Positions 62,640 through 64,000 of a stretch of DNA of 64,000 nucleotides are shown piece after piece (positions within the stretch are counted from its first letter, which is position 1; every line of letters begins with the position of its first letter). The notes under the pieces are model-generated. The model ran no database searches and had not been told where the DNA came from. It worked only from the letters and a program-made list of their open reading frames with translations. Origin of the DNA: Geodermatophilus obscurus (GTDB lineage: Bacteria > Actinomycetota > Actinomycetes > Mycobacteriales > Geodermatophilaceae); contig NZ_FRDM01000009.1 of the NCBI RefSeq assembly GCF_900143215.1, positions 62,001 through 126,000 on the forward strand, in the 5' to 3' direction. The position numbers and the translations under genes are program-made.

Positions 62640-63238
62640 GCCCGTGCCTGAGCGGGGGTCGGCGCGGCGGGTGTGCCGGCCGCGGGGCGGTGGGGCAGGA
62701 GGAGGAGCAGGAGGATCCCGGAGAGAGCGGAGAAGGTCACTGCGCCGTAGGCGCCGAAGACCATGAACTGGTCGTCGACGGCGATCCCGCCGAGGGTCGT
62801 GGTGGTCCAGCCCAGCGCCCACAGGGCGGGCATCGCCGCCGCCCACGCCCAGCGCGGGCGCGTTCCCCGGGGCAGCGCCACCGCCTGCGCGGGTCCGAGG
62901 ACCAGGCCGGTGAGGGCGCCCATCAGCGCCAGGTCGGCGAGGGAGGTGTCGTAGCCGACCGCGACGGCCGCGAGGAGCAGACCCAGGCCCATGCCGAGGG
63001 CGGTGGCCGGTACCCACTTCCGGATGTCGAGCCGCCCGCGGCTGGCCAGGGCCTGTCCAGCGCCGATGACGAGGCCGGTGACTGCTCCGCCGACGAGCAC
63101 GGCCATCGGGTCGTCGGCGCGGCCGGCGACCGCCGTACCGGCGAGCCCCGCGACAGGAAAGGCGAGGAACCCGGCGGTCCAGATCAGCCAGGGACGGAGG
63201 GAGGGTGCTCGGGAACGAGGATGGGTCACGGGGGTCAT
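62636..63238 (-). CDS. Integral membrane protein (about six helices)
   Basis: A 200-aa membrane protein: WLIWTAGFLAFPVAGLAGTAV, MAVLVGGAVTGLVIGAGQALA, VPATALGMGLGLLLAAVAVGY, LADLALMGALTGLVLGPAQAVAL, AWAAAMPALWALGWTTTTLGG and FGAYGAVTFSALSGILLLLLL. No family is identified with confidence. ATG 63238 overlaps the stop of the frameshifted upstream gene, and its own stop overlaps the epimerase fragment, so the three form a coupled operon that has partly decayed. Confidence 0.78.
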   Translation of the reverse strand: MTPVTHPRSRAPSLRPWLIWTAGFLAFPVAGLAGTAVAGRADDPMAVLVGGAVTGLVIGAGQALASRGRLDIRKWVPATALGMGLGLLLAAVAVGYDTSLADLALMGALTGLVLGPAQAVALPRGTRPRWAWAAAMPALWALGWTTTTLGGIAVDDQFMVFGAYGAVTFSALSGILLLLLLPHRPAAGTPAAPTPAQARA

Positions 63239-64000
63239 CTCCTGACGTCGGCAGCCGCCGACTGCCGGGGCGACGGGACGGTCGCGGGGTCGGTGGGGTC
63301 TTCCGCGGACGTCGGGCTGTCGGCACGGACCGGCCGCAGCAGGACCGTTCCGCCCAGAGCGGCGACCCACAGTCCCCAGCCGGTGCTGCCGAGCAAGCCG
63401 GCGAGGCCCCAGATGGGGAATCCCGGAACGGCGGTGGCGAGGACGTCGCCCTGGTTGAGCAGGTAGATCGCGCTGACCGCGAGGCCGGTGGTGCCGAGCC
63501 AGCGGGGCAGGGCCCGGGTCCGCAGGATGATCACACTCAGGGTGACCGACCAGCCGATGGCCAGCAGCTGGCCGAGGTGTTCACCGAGCAGTGCGCCGCC
63601 GAACTGGTGCTGGGCCGTCCATGCCGCTTCGACTGCGGCCCGGGTGGTGGCGTCTCCGGCGAGGTAGGTGAGTCGGCCAGCGGTGGAACGACGAAGACCC
63701 AGCGCAGGAAGCCGATCAGCGCGAGCACCACCGAGGTGGCGCCCGCGCACGTGGCGGCCCACAGCACCGGGTCGTCGCGCCTGCTGAGCACCGCGGGGAG
63801 CAGGAGGATCGGGACGGCGAGGACCGCGTAGGTCCAGGCGGTGGCGAGCCAGGTCCACACCAGGCCCGTGCCACCGGCGGCGAAGGCGGGCAGCACCACC
63901 GCTGCCGGTTCCCGCAGGATGTCCGGCCAGTCGAAGGTCGACGACAGCATCGTGGCGGCCCCGGCGAACGCGAGCACGCCGCCGAGGAGGAGTCCGCCGG
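63235..64000 (-). pseudogene. DUF4386-like membrane protein, frameshifted and cut by the window edge
   Basis: The upstream frame (entering at 64000) encodes AFAGAATMLSSTFDWPDIL ... LIGFLRWVFVVPPLA. The downstream frame continues RLTYLAGDATTRAAVEAAWTAQHQFGGALLGEHLGQLLAIGWSV ... to the stop at 63235. Joining PPLA to RLTYLA needs one extra base at the GGCC run near 63675-63678, so a single C has been lost. The 5' end is outside the window. It resembles DUF4386-type proteins. It is a pseudogene unless the base is an assembly error. Confidence 0.75.

Overview
The window is high-GC actinobacterial DNA. Evidence: strong G/C bias at third codon positions, many GTG starts, leaderless starts placed 6-8 nt after TANNNT boxes, and the actinobacterial markers AdnAB, WhiB7, mycoredoxin, MoeZ and DUF3107/DUF3152. 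The gene set and the recurrent intergenic CTCGCGAGCTC hairpin elements make me think of Geodermatophilaceae (Blastococcus, Geodermatophilus, Modestobacter). That family-level placement is inference.

Left part (1-39.6 kb): a conserved core block. From memory of the Mycobacterium tuberculosis map, the set DUF3107 - TetR - DUF3152 - moeZ - ATL - adnA - adnB - nudC - mrx1 - uvrD2 - whiB7 - ABC1 kinase - ThiF-like - zinc protease - PDZ/Lon protease - UPF0182 corresponds to Rv3208A down to Rv3193c. The themes are double-strand-break processing (AdnAB, UvrD2), alkyl-lesion recognition (ATL), thiol and sulfur homeostasis (MoeZ, Mrx1), intrinsic antibiotic resistance (WhiB7 with an attenuator leader) and envelope proteolysis. 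Between adnB and nudC this genome carries an extra cassette: an epoxide-hydrolase-like protein, an M20 peptidase overlapping a membrane Ser/Thr kinase, a DUF2510 membrane protein and an M16 peptidase pair joined by a 26-codon micro-ORF. A chemotaxis receptor lies at the far left. An initiator tRNA (39537-39613) closes the block.

Right part (39.7-64 kb): an accessory region with no intergenic hairpin elements and several broken genes. (i) 39.8-48 kb: a large LuxR-family ATPase regulator flanked by two short operons (molybdopterin oxidoreductase + membrane protein; flavin monooxygenase + membrane protein) and a divergent DHA2 exporter. Three promoters share a CCGGYG-N4-CRCCGG operator about 43 bp upstream of the predicted start, so this looks like one LuxR-controlled redox/export regulon. 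It is my best candidate for an undescribed system. (ii) 48.4-53 kb: a copper cassette with CopZ, a small membrane protein, an acetyltransferase and a P1B ATPase fused to a His-rich extracytoplasmic domain. (iii) 53-64 kb: a formylglycine-enzyme-like protein, a frameshifted response-regulator/thioredoxin-reductase fusion, a second LuxR/MalT-type regulator with its own palindromic operator at about -43 in front of a small two-gene operon, and a decayed operon at the right edge.

Limits: functions rest on motif recognition and memory of families, with no database search. Predicted promoters and hairpins were found by eye.
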